From Mactromeris polynyma (Eukaryota; Mollusca; Bivalvia; Venerida; Mactridae), in assembly GCA_032209605.1 (NCBI GenBank), contig JASFXZ010000146.1:36086-100085 (forward strand): a DNA stretch of 64,000 nt. Reading direction: 5' to 3'. The translations under genes and the position numbers were made by a program. A model generated the notes under the pieces. It worked only from the letters and a program-made list of their open reading frames with translations. It did not search any database and was not told the origin of the DNA. Numbering within the stretch: position 1 is the first letter of the stretch; every line of letters starts with the position of its first letter. Below are positions 1-11,000 of this stretch, in pieces.

Positions 1-316
1 CCCCTGAATGAGGTATATGTTCTTCTGTGAGTTATTTGTCCTACATCTCTGAACTCTGATTTATGACTATAATGTTCATGACGTCAAGTCATGTACTTCA
101 TGGAGAGTGCTTCATGAATTGTCTCGTTTTATATGGAGGAACGTGAGAAAACGTTTAGAATGCTAGCGTTTTTAAAAAAACGCAGTCGTACTTAAACCGA
201 ATGTAGAATAATGAAATGATTTATAGTGGATAAATATATATACTGAACCAATAAAGGAGATCTAAATATTTCTAGGTTAATTGTGACATGTATATGCACC
301 TACACTTGAGTAGAAT

Positions 317-752
317 GTATTGATCTTGTACTTTGCAAAATCCGTCAGATAATCACCTGATGTAAAACGAGGTCAACTTATTCGGCGTGGGCGTATCCGG
401 TCCGCATGTTGAAAATGTGTTCACTTCAATATATTGCATTAGACGACTTCTGTCCAAAAATGATCAAAAACATTCAAAATAAAAGGTTCTACTGCTGAAT
501 TCCAATGCCACGGATTCTAAAAATACGTGAAAGAGCCATTGGGATGCTTGAGGCAGGAATTCACAGTGAAGAGGTGGCAGCACAGTGTTGGGTCATCTGT
601 ACAGACAGTTAGGGGTCTCAGCCGGTGATTCGCGGTAGACCACGTGTAACTACGCCAAATCAAGACCGCTATATCTTGAACCAGCATTTGCGAAATCGCT
701 TTCTCACTGCAACGGCTACAGCTTCCGTCATCCTCGGTACTCACATTGCCAT
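317..752 (+). pseudogene. Tc1-like transposon, 5' fragment with broken transposase
   Basis: This is the 5' part of a Tc1/mariner-superfamily element. From about 317 it matches, by eye, the leader of the second copy at 53046-54326 (read on the minus strand): both share the TGTATTGATCTTGT start, the CAGATAATCA-CTGATGTAAAAC block and CAATATATTGCATTAG. The transposase begins at about 508 with the same helix-turn-helix N-terminus (RAIGMLEAGIHSE). The frame then breaks near 590-625 and continues past a PNQDRYILN motif. Homology stops near 752, before the catalytic domain, so the copy cannot encode an active enzyme. The antisense frame at 517-744 is a shadow. Confidence 0.75.
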
Positions 753-1319
753 GGTAACGACTGAAAAACTGTATGTGTCTTTATGTAACACTATATTTAG
801 TTCATGATATTCCAATAAAACATTGCTTCAAGCCGTTTTACCAAAAGTTCCAACAGTAAATTGCAGCCATACGAGCTAAAACAAGGGAACTAATTCTATA
901 AACATGGACGTAAAATGCTTTGTGCAAATTGCTTGTTATCACAATACACAATACATTTCGAACATCCCTCGTATACCGCGTGTTACATACATGTAGTTAT
1001 TTCAAGCGTAGAACACTTAAATAATGTCAGCAACAAAAGATGGCAAGATTATTATTACGTTCAACATTTGCATTCCAGTAATTTCCACGCGGTTTTGATA
1101 CATTTATTTCTATTTTCTTGGGATATCATTAAATTAAGTATATTTTAACTCAAATTCGCTATTTCTTTCATTATCGTGTTTACCTAAATATCAGCGAGTT
1201 CATATGATATATCACATGATTTAAACAACCTTCCCACCATCTACCCAATTTAACGGATACATCGATAATGAAAGCCTTTGTGACTTTGTATTTGCGTCTA
1301 TTTATCGTCGACACCGGTT
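753..1319. other. Stretch without recognised gene
   Basis: AT-rich sequence after the Tc1 fragment. A 77-codon plus frame (915-1148) has no recognisable motif and I do not treat it as coding. Confidence 0.5.
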
Positions 1320-1571
1320 TCCCATATGGGCGACGCCTCCGGAAGAATGCTAGTCATATTAGATTTTTGGAGGATAGTGCATGATATAGAAGATGCCCCA
1401 GTTCCAGAAGCACCGCTGGTTCTTTTACGTGCTCGATGTAAAGCATCATACACGGGACCTCGGTTTTTAAAGTCTCGTCCAAAAGACTGTTACATGTAGT
1501 ACGGTCAGTGATGGTGCGATCCCTGGATTACAAGTCCAGCGCGTTACCACTGGACTACGGATCCGCTACAT
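1320..1571 (-). repeat. Degenerate SINE-like element with tRNA-like head
   Basis: On the minus strand, from about 1567 down to 1515, a tRNA-like half can be read. It has a D-arm-like block (GTAGTCCAGTGGTAACGCG) and a perfect 5-bp anticodon stem (CTGGA/TCCAG) around a CTTGTAA loop, i.e. anticodon UGU. The T arm that should follow is missing, so this is not a functional tRNA. The adjoining 1390-1500 stretch (containing ACACGGGACCTCGG) looks like the body of a dispersed repeat; family membership is inference. Confidence 0.4.
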
Positions 1572-2534
1572 GAATCCGCTTATCGAATTGGATTTATATA
1601 TATGTGGTTTATAAATACGGTTCAGCACAAATGTGTTATTGATTGTGTCTTTTTGTAATTGCTCTCCTTGTTGGAAGTTCCGTTCATACGTTATATCAAC
1701 ATTCGTACAACATTACAAAATACATCCGATAACATTTGTTTTTATAATATTTTACAGTCTATTTCTTACAAGAGAAATGTGAAGACTCTGACATAAGCTG
1801 ATAAGCATTTGATGTCACCGCCATGATTATTGATTTCCAAATTGTCTAAAGGATACTTTTTAATTTCACTATTTGTCTTGCATTCAAAATTTCACGATAA
1901 AGACTTATAAGTAAATATAAAACACGTTATATCTTAGAATTCTAGGCTGTGTAAAACATGGATATCTAATAAATTCGTGTTTAATTTTCATGTAGTTCAT
2001 ATGATCTTGTTATTATCTTCTGATGTCTACATTTCATTACAGCTAGTGATATGGCAAACACCTTCAACATCAACTAGTGACGTCATTCCTGCACTTATCA
2101 TGCAACAAGACATACGATGGTGGCACCTGATAATGTTCACTATGCGCGCATGCGTGAAAACAGGTAATACTGAATTCTGCTGAATTCATTAAACGCGTTT
2201 TTATCGGTTTTAGATGACGAGATTAATAAATTCAATACAATGACCGCGGATGTAAGATTCTATTTATGACATAACAACAGAAACAGCTGATTATCGTCAA
2301 AACATAACCTTAACCTCTTCACCTATAAGCAAGCAAAGTATGACGTGTGTAATTGGATATTTAGTTAACAAAAGATGACGCAACAAAAGTAGTTCCGACA
2401 ATGCTGTTCTTTATTTTTCAGCCACAAGTTATGAGTTCAATTGATTTGGTCTTAAATAATATTCAAATTATCAGGACAATTATTTTCAATGAAATCAAAT
2501 GTCAAATAAATATATAACAATGTCAATATCATTT
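1572..2534. other. Upstream region, one weak exon candidate
   Basis: Mostly AT-rich with no recognised gene. One candidate first exon for the CUB gene can be drawn at 2100-2163: an ATG frame of 21 codons plus one base, ending ACAG|GTAATAC. This is the same phase-1 donor sequence as the signal exon at 49706. However, its hydrophobic stretch is short and broken by basic residues, and it overlaps an NRF1-like GCGCGCATGCG motif near 2141. I rate the exon call at about 0.25. Confidence 0.25.
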
Positions 2535-2546
2535 GAGCGCATCTAC

Positions 2547-2582
2547 GTCACACGTGTTTTGTTGTGACGTCTCGCACGTGAG
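2547..2582. promoter_or_regulatory. E-box / CRE-like cluster
   Basis: Two CACGTG E-boxes (2551-2556, 2575-2580) flank a TGACGTC CRE-like core (2565-2571) within 36 bp. This could be part of a promoter for the CUB gene downstream, but no TATA or transcription start can be fixed from sequence. Confidence 0.3.
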
Positions 2583-2692
2583 TTGTTATTTCATTAATGC
2601 ATTATCGCAAATAATACATAGGTGTTATAACCACTCTACCTCGCACACTCGATCACTGCTTCCTGGGTAACTAACTAGTACTCGCGCTAAAT

Positions 2693-4778
2693 ATCTCCCC
2701 TGGAGTCAGGTGCTCTCATCTGGAGTCAGATGCTCTCCTCTGGAGTCAGGTGCTCTCCTCTGGAGTCAGGTGCTCTCCCCTGGAGTCAGGTGCTATCCTC
2801 TGGAGTCATGTTCTCTCCTCTGGGGTCAGGTGCTCTCCTCTGGAGTCATGTTCTCTCCTCTGGAGCCAAGTGCTCTCCTCTAGATTCACATGCTCTCCCC
2901 TGTCAGGTGCTCTCCTCTGGAGTCAGGTGCTCTTCCCTGGAGTCATGTGCTCTCCTCTGGAGTCAGGTGCTCTCCTCTGGAGTCAGGTGCTCTCCTCTGG
3001 AGCCAAGTGCTCTCCTCTAGATTCACATGCTCTCCCCTGTCAGGTGCTCTCCTCTGGAGTCATGTTCTCTCCTCTGGAGCCAAGTGCTCTCCTCTAGATT
3101 CACATGCTCTCCCCTGTCAGGTGCTCTCCTCTGGGGTCAGGTGCTCTCCTCTGGAGTCAGGTGCTCTCCTCTGGAGTCAGGTGCTCTCCTCTGGAGTCAG
3201 GTGCTCTCCTCTGGAGTCAGGTGCTCTCCTCTGGAGTCAGGTGCTCTCCCCTGTCAGGTGTTCTCCTCTGGAGTCAGGTGCTCTCCTCTGGAGTCATGTT
3301 CTCTCCTCTGGAGCCAAGTGCTCTCCTCTAGATTCACATGCTCTCCCCTGTCAGGTGCTCACCTCTGGGGTCAGGTGCTCTCCTCTGGAGTCATGTTCTC
3401 TCCTCTGGAGCCAAGTGCTCTCCTCTAGATTCACATGCTCTCCCCTGTCAGGTGCTTTCCTCTGGAGTCAGGTGCTCTCCTCTGGAGTCAGGTGCTCTCC
3501 TCTGGAGTCAGGTGCTCTCCTCTGGAGTCAGGTGCTCTCCTCTGGAGCCAAGTGCTCTCCTCTAGATTCACATGCTCTCCCCTGTCAGGTTCTCTCCTCT
3601 GGAGTGATGTTCTCTCCTCTGGAGTCAGGTGCTCTCCTCTGGAGTCAGGTGCTCTCCTCTGGAGTCATGTTCTCTCCTCTGGAGTCAGGTGCTCTCCTCT
3701 GGAGCCAAGTGCTCTCCTCTGGAGTCAGGTGCTCTCCTCTGGAGTCAGGTGCTCTCCTCTGGAGTCAGGTGCTCTCCTCTGGAGTCATGTTCTCTCCTCT
3801 GGAGCCAAGTGCTCTCCTCTAGATTCACATGCTCTCCCCTGTCAGGTGCTCTCCTCTGGAGTGATGTTCTCTCCTCTGGAGCCAAGTGCTCTCCTCTAGA
3901 GTCACATGCTCTCCCCTGTCAGGTGCTCTCCTCTGGAGTCAGGTGCTCTCCTCTGGAGCCAAGTGCTCTCCTCTAGATTCACATGCTCTCCCCTGTCAGG
4001 TGCTCTCCTCTGGAGCCAAGTGCTCTCCTCTAGATTCACATGCTCTCCCCTGTCAGGTGCTCTCCTCTGGAGTCATGTTCTCTCCTCTGGAGCCAAGTGC
4101 TCTCCTCTAGAGTCACATGCTCTCCCCTGTCAGGTGCTCTCCTCTGGAGTCAGGTGCTCTCCTCTGGAGCCAAGTGCTCTCCTCTAGATTCACATGCTCT
4201 CCCCTGTCAGGTGCTCTCCTCTGGAGCCAAGTGCTCTCCTCTAGATTCACATGCTCTCCCCTGTCAGGTGCTCTCCTCTGGAGCCAAGTGCTCTCCTCTG
4301 TCAGGTGCTCTCCTCTGGAGTCAAGTGCTCTCCTCTAGATTCACATGCTCTCCCCTGTCAGGTGCTCTCCTCTGGAGCCAAGTGCTCTCCTCTAGAGTCA
4401 CATGCTCTCCCCTGTCAGGTGCTCTCCTCTGGAGTCAGGTGCTCTCCTCTGGAGCCAAGTGCTCTCCTCTAGATTCACATGCTCTCCCCTGTCAGGTGCT
4501 CTCCTCTGGAGTCAGGTTCTCTCCTCTGGAGCCAAGTGCTCTCCTCTAGATTCACATGCTCTCCCCTGTCAGGTTCTCTCCTCTGGAGCCAAGTGCTCTC
4601 CTCTAGATTCACATGCTCTCCCCTGTCAGGTGCTCTCCTCTGGAGCCAAGTGCTCTCCTCTAGATTCACATGCTCTCCCCTGTCAGGTGCTCTCCTCTGG
4701 AGCCAAGTGCTCTCCTCTAGATTCACATGCTCTCCCCTGTCAGGTGCTCTCCTCTGCAGTCAGGTGCTCTCCCCTGGA
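2693..4778. repeat. 20/17-bp minisatellite with 57-bp higher-order unit
   Basis: About 2.1 kb of tandem units around the 20-mer GGAGTCAGGTGCTCTCCTCT. Point variants (GGAGCCAAG..., AGATTCACATG...) and a 17-bp unit starting GTCAGG occur throughout. The 5' part is mainly the simple 20-mer. From about 4000 onward a 57-bp higher-order block (20+20+17) dominates and is nearly perfect at 4510-4740. Because neither 20 nor 17 is divisible by three, every frame drifts through the same peptides (SSGVRCSPLESGALLWSQVL-like), so the open frames here are repeat artefacts. It lies upstream of the first visible CUB exon. Confidence 0.95.
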
Positions 4779-5003
4779 ATACTACGTTAGCTATTATTTC
4801 ATTGAACAATACCATCACAAAATTGAACCGGTTTTTATTCTGAACAATACATAGTGTACATAAAGTCATACATGTATTTTAAAACAATAAAAGTAAAGGA
4901 AATATTTATATTAAACTATCACTGTTTCGGATAAATCGTGGAGAACACTCCACCTTTTGTATCAATGTAAAGATTATTATCACTAAAACACGTATACTTT
5001 TAG

Positions 5004-5097
5004 TTATGGGTCAATGTACGGGCTCTGTGCTGGAATTAACGGCTACCGACGATTATCAAGTATTTACATCTGTCAATTATCCATACGGATATGGCAA
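5004..5097 (+). CDS. CUB gene exon: first strand and first cysteine
   Basis: The acceptor is TATACTTTTAG at 5003 and the donor AA|GTAAGT is at 5098. The first two bases complete a codon from an upstream exon. The frame then encodes GQCTGSVLEL...VFTSVNYPYGYG, the start of a CUB domain, and ends with two bases of an Asn codon finished by the exon at 9643. The methionine codon at 5006 is probably internal. Confidence 0.8.
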
Positions 5098-8000
5098 GTA
5101 AGTATTTTTTTATCAACCCATTGTGATTATAGATAATTTTATATAACGTGTAGATACTAATGAGCTGGGATGGGGCTTTAGAAATAATTTGTTAAAACAA
5201 AACTCGGTTAAAATGTCGCGTAGGAGGCGTACTTTTTATTTAGAAGTTGTCGACGCAGTGGATTTTATGCCTTGGATCAATAGATCGAAATTATATATAA
5301 AGTATTTATGGTAGTCTGTTAATAATCAGGTTCCATTTAGTATCATTTGTGATATAATGGTGCCACACTGGACGATATTGACGCAATGTGTTTAATAAAA
5401 AACAGTGTCTTTGTTGTACAAAGAGTAATAATGGCTTGGTTGATTTAGGCCATTTTCCTTGTCATCGTGACAAAATGTTTTTTTTCTTTTCTTTTGTATT
5501 TTATGAAATTACTTGTTTTGTTAAATACTGCAAAGGTTACAAGACATTTAATTTATTAAGAAATTTAAACCTAGATACAAAGGATTATCTTGATATATAT
5601 TATGTACAATACATACATACAATATTATGTAGCACACAAGGCTGTTTACACTGAGTGTTTTGTTAGTACAGTTCAACAGCAACGTATAAATAACTGTATT
5701 ATAATATATTATACGATTTGGTCTAAATTGAAAAAAAATAAGTCAATGTTTTTACATTGGTATTGTATATGAGCTGTTCCATAATAATAATTAAAAATTC
5801 CCTAAAAATAAACTATGCCAGTATTAATAAGTAATGTCCAAGTTTGAATATGCATGCATGTATTATAACTGTTTGTATATACATGTACATGTATACGTAT
5901 GTGTAACGTTGCGCCTGCTGTCGCGTTAACAGAGTTAAAGCCCCAGTCACACTGCACTTAAGACAGGTATAAGACAGGCCTACGACTGGAAAACACAGGC
6001 GGAGTCCTGCGTCGTCTTTGAGAGTCGTACGTCGACGCAGGACTTAAAAGCTGTCGTAGCTGGTTTTTGAACATGTCAAAAACCTTAAGACTCGACTCTC
6101 CAGTCCAACATAGTCTTGCGTTCACGTACGTCCGACGTACGACAACAAATGTCAAGTCTAATGTTGTCTTAACTAGTCCGGAGAGTTTAATAGTCGTACG
6201 TCGTGGTAGGACTGGTCCTACGTCGTCCTGCAGTATCGTGCGTGAACGTAGTACATATGTCCTGCGTCGAAGTACGTCTAGTCCTACCAGTCTTGCGTTG
6301 TCGTGCGTGAACGTAGTACATATGTCCTGCGTCGAAGTACGTCTAGTCCTACCAGTCTTGCGTTGTCGTGCGTGAACGTAGTACATATGTCCTGCGTCGA
6401 AGTACGTCTAGTCCTACCAGTCTTGCGTTGTCGTGCGTGAACGTAGTACATATGTCCTGCGTCGAAGTACGTCTTGTCCTACCAGTCTTGCTTTGTCGTG
6501 CGTGAACGTAGTACATATGTCCTGCGTCGAAGTTTGTCTAGTCCTACCAGTCTTGCGTTGTCGTGCGTGAACGTAGTACATATGTCCTACGTCGAAGTAT
6601 GTCTAGTCCTACCAGGCTTGCGTTGTCGTACGTGAACGTAGTACATATGTCCTGCGTCGAAGTATGTCTAGTCCTACCAGTCTTGCGTTGTCGTGCGTGA
6701 ACGTAGTACATATGTCCTGCGTCGAAGTATGTCTAGTCCTACCAGTCTTGCGTTGTCGTGCGTGAACGTAGTACATATGCCCTGCGTCGAAGTACATGTA
6801 TGTCTAGTGCTACCAGTCTTGCATTGCCGTGCGTGAACGTAGTACATATGTCCTGTGTCGAAGTATGTCTAGTCCTACCAGTCTTGCGTTGTCGTGCGTG
6901 AACGTAGTACATATGTCCTGCATCGAAGTATGTCTAGTCCTACCAGTCTTGCATTGTCGTGCGTGAACGTAGTACATATGTCCTGCGTCGAAGTATGTCT
7001 AGTCCTACCAGTCTTGCATTTTCGTAAGACTGTCTTAAGAATACGCAAGACTGACGTACGACAAATGCAGGGCTAGACCGACCACTATATAAAGCGGGCG
7101 TTCTCTGTTGACAGGTCATTTTATGTCGAGATATCGGTCATGCCACCCAAAGTAAACAAGAAAGGGAAAAGGAGTGCAGTGAAGGAAGTCTCATTTGGGA
7201 ATCCCGTTCTATCTCCCTCATCAGATTCTCGTATGTGCCAAAAAGTGGCCTTCGCTGTATCCATGACTGGACCCACCAGCGCCTCCTCCTCCTCATTATT
7301 AAACGACGTCTAATCAGGGCTAGAATGACTATGCCTTCGACCTGCTGCTGCTGTAGCAATTATAATGTCATAGGTCTGAGCCCAATATTTCTGGTGGAAA
7401 GAGAGCCATAATGTTCACACACCGAAGCTGTAACTATGAAATGGAAAGCCTGCAGCGCACTTAATTTTATATAGTCCGTGCTGATAGACAAGACTACGTT
7501 CGTCGTCGTGCGTCCGTCGTGCGTTGATGTGCGTCATCGTATCTATGACTGACGCACGACGACGCAAGTCAACGCACGACTGACGCACGACGACGTACGT
7601 CAACGCACGACAGTTGCTTCACAGATTGTCGTACGACGATCTTTTCCCAGGTCCTGCTTCGTCGCAGGACCAACGCAAGGCTCTCTCCCAACACTACTTG
7701 TGTCGTGGCAAGTCCTACGACTGCTTGAAAAACTGTCTAAAACCGAGGAGTCCTACGACTGCAAAGTCGTACGTCTCAGTGTGACTGGGGCTTTAGATGT
7801 AATCCCCAATATATACTAGTCTATCCCAGTGTCGTACACTATCGTCTACAAATGACTGAGACTTAATTCGTGTACTATTTACAAGGAATCCTCTATGTAC
7901 AGACTACCATCTGTACTCCTTCCATCTCTCTCGCATAGGGCCTTCCTGAAAGACAAGTATTGCGAATCGTACTTGAGACCAAAACGTGACAAATATTGTT

Positions 8001-11000
8001 GCGTACAATAATATGTCCTGAAAGTAGTGTTTATAATTAGTAATAACAGAGATAGAGTTTCTTGATTGTTGCAATGCAGCGTTCTTAATGTAGCTTTTTC
8101 GAATAAACGGTGTAACTTCCTGTTTATTTTTCTGATAAAAGTACTGAAAAAGCCTCAACGGAAGTTGCTGTTTTGTAACATATGGTACGTATATTGACCA
8201 TGTATTATGATTACAAGACTAATTTTGATGCAAAGCATCAAAACGGCGGCACAAGTTTTAGGAAGCATGATATTGAAGATTTATTATTTTGTTTATCAAT
8301 AAATAAGAAAGTATGATCATCACCAAGCCATAATTCTGGTAAGAATCATCCACAATTCATGACAATTGCCTAAATAGTCTTGGTACCAATCAATCATTTG
8401 TAGTTTAATTGGAATATGACTTGTTTATGTAAAACAAACCGACCAGTTTGTGACATGCATTTATCTAAACAGACAGTGAGACAATACAATAATAAAATAC
8501 TTCTTACCATGTTTGTTTTTGTTTTCTTGTGTGGTCACTCAACCAATATGGCGGAAAATGACGCTTCTATAAACCACGTGATTAAATAGACTTTTTCCAT
8601 TGGTCGGTGATAATGTTTCGCGGGAAAATGCTGGTGCATCGATTTACACGAAACGAAGAAAAAAAACGATTACACGAAACGTAGATAGAACGAAACGGAT
8701 CTAAAAATATACATGATTATAACTTCTAGTTTTACAGATCTAAAAGAACTATTGGGATATCAAAAGGGAAAAATATCCACTAAAAATGTCAAAACAACGT
8801 AATTAAAAGTTCAGTTCAACCATCAGCATTTGATCTCGAATGTACTGAATCCGTTTTACTGCCAATGCGTTATTTGAACAACAAATGCTATGACGTTTTC
8901 AACGACAATTTTCATTGGCTGAATTTTGTTTACATATTACCATCAGTACATAACTTATATGGGTCAAGTTAAGGCAATGTATATTGCATAGTTTGGTCAC
9001 TGTATTTATATTTGTACATTATAAACTGCATTCATGAACTTATTAATATGGATTAACATTTTTTGTTTAACAATTTGCTTTTTTATAAGTACAATTTCAA
9101 TTTGCGTGCACAGCATTAGGAACCATTTCCTGAACTTTGATGATGAATTGAGCGTAGTTGTGAAACGAAGCTATGTAATACACGATGCCTAACCGTTTTC
9201 GTGACTAGCTGTTGTAAATTCTTATAAGCATACGTAAAACATTTTTTAAAGCTTTTTATTAACGGTAAAAATACATTTTAAATATTTTGACATTTTTTTA
9301 TTATCAATTAGTACACTTTTTTTATCTGTATAATTAGAATCACGTTTTGTAAGAACAATTTAAAAAAGCATAATACCAATGGCTTCTCCCATTTCGATTA
9401 TGCAACTCCATGTACCTAGATTAAAAATTATTCAAATAGACGACGGCCTGAAGGCCGCCGTCAATAATGTAAATGGTTCAATGCACTCCTTATGTCGATA
9501 TGCATACAAATGAATGGAGTATTTGTACACGAACTAGTTTGATGATATTGATACCAGATCCATTATCTGATAATAAATTCGAGAAAGAGAAGAAAATGCG
9601 TATATCGATGATTAACATGAATTATATGTATATGGATTACAGTGACCGGGATTGCATATGGCGTATGGAGGCGGACAATATCACAGATGCTATACGCTTA
9701 GAGATAACTGATATATCTGTAGAATATCATGCAGACTGTGTCTATGACTTCGGTGAAGTATTTGACGGTAAGCTGAGTCGTCATATCAATACTAAAACAG
9801 TATACTATACATATAAAGTGTGCGTCCGTGCGTGCATGAGGAAAGCTTGCAATCATCGGATTAAATTTGTTGAAATATATTCTTTGGTTTTTTCGATGAA
9901 CTCATAACTATTCACTTTTCCACTGAGCAGATAATGCCTAAGTAACATGAAGCTTCCGGTCAGTTTATGGGCCTGTCCCTAAGGGCCAACAACTTGTGAG
10001 CCTGGGCATAATTGCTTTGCGGGTCCGCACTACGTATCGAATATATTTTGACCCGGTGGGGCATTGTTTAAGCCGTGGCTGAGCATGCACAGTTTTCATG
10101 CATCGGTCAGATGAGAACTACGGGTGGTTCCAGACCCCCAGGAATTGGGTAACCGTACTGGCCCATGGCCCTTTGGTAGTCCGTACGCCGGGAGCTTTAT
10201 GTGAAAGAGACATGAGTTATAACATATCATGCGACACTATAGGTAATATATATTAGATTGTGTATCTTTCATTGCAATCAGGTTATAACTACACTGACGA
10301 TTCCTTGGGAAAATTTTGCGGCACATCAACGTCAAACTATGTGAGTACATACAACCACCTGACTGTGAGGTTCAAGTCAGACTACAGTCTCTACAGTAAA
10401 GGCTTCAAGGCGCGGTACAAATCTGGTCCAAGATGTAAGTGCTGTTGTTGTTTTACTTGACTATTGATTTACGATTGTTACACATCAGATGTGGATGTAG
10501 GAAATCGGATGAAAAAAATGGTTGTTTGACAATTCAATACTAATTACTATAACTTGGATATTATTAGTAAATACATTTAATAATATTCTATACTGAACCA
10601 GTATCTAACTTGTTGAAGTGTGCCAACATGAGCATGAGTTGATTTATTTTGGCTTTGGCTCATACAGACAATATGTAAGATGGTCGTATAGTGAAGCAGC
10701 AATATTAACATACAAGTTAGATTTTTCTGTCATTATTGTGAAACTACGATGGCGGTGAGCAGTTTATTTACATATACATATAATCAGTCTGAATAAGCAT
10801 ATCAAGCAACGTCCGCTTACAGCAAGCATGTATAATTATTAATGTTCTGTTGTTTGGACAAACATTATTGTATTGATTTATATTTATAGCTACACTTTTG
10901 GATGATGAAGAGACGACGACAACAATAAGTTCCTTAGTAATTATCGGTGCATCTGTTGGAGCAATGGCATTCATGATTTTTATTATCGGAATAACATTTA

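Larger units (their letters stand above)
5936..7795. mobile_element. Non-autonomous DNA transposon with 19-bp terminal inverted repeats
   Basis: The motif TAAAGCCCCAGTCACACTG at 5936-5954 is repeated as an exact reverse complement at 7777-7795. Next to the termini both ends carry related GTCGTACG- and AGTCGTAGGAC-type sequences in inverted arrangement. The flanks fit a TA target duplication, or a TTAA target with one mismatch (TTAA left, TTAG right). Inside are a 65-bp minisatellite, a TATA box with a short ORF (7086-7313) and a right arm dense in CGACGCACGAC motifs. No transposase is visible, so it would need a partner enzyme. The superfamily cannot be assigned from this copy. It sits in intron 1 of the CUB gene. 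Confidence 0.75.

Noticed and set aside
517..744. Minus frame of 75 codons
   Set aside because: Antisense of the Tc1-like fragment, and shares sequence with the shadow at 53.7-53.97 kb for that reason.
2730..4854. Several overlapping frames up to 310 codons (LLWSQVLSSGVRCSPLESGA type)
   Set aside because: Period 20/17 bp makes all three frames pass through the same peptides; pure minisatellite with no start, splice or flanking coding signal.
5958..7603. Frames of 60-142 codons rich in Arg/Thr/Val in the 65-bp repeat and the right arm
   Set aside because: Repeat-derived, present on both strands, unlike the ATG ORF at 7140 which lies in non-repetitive sequence.
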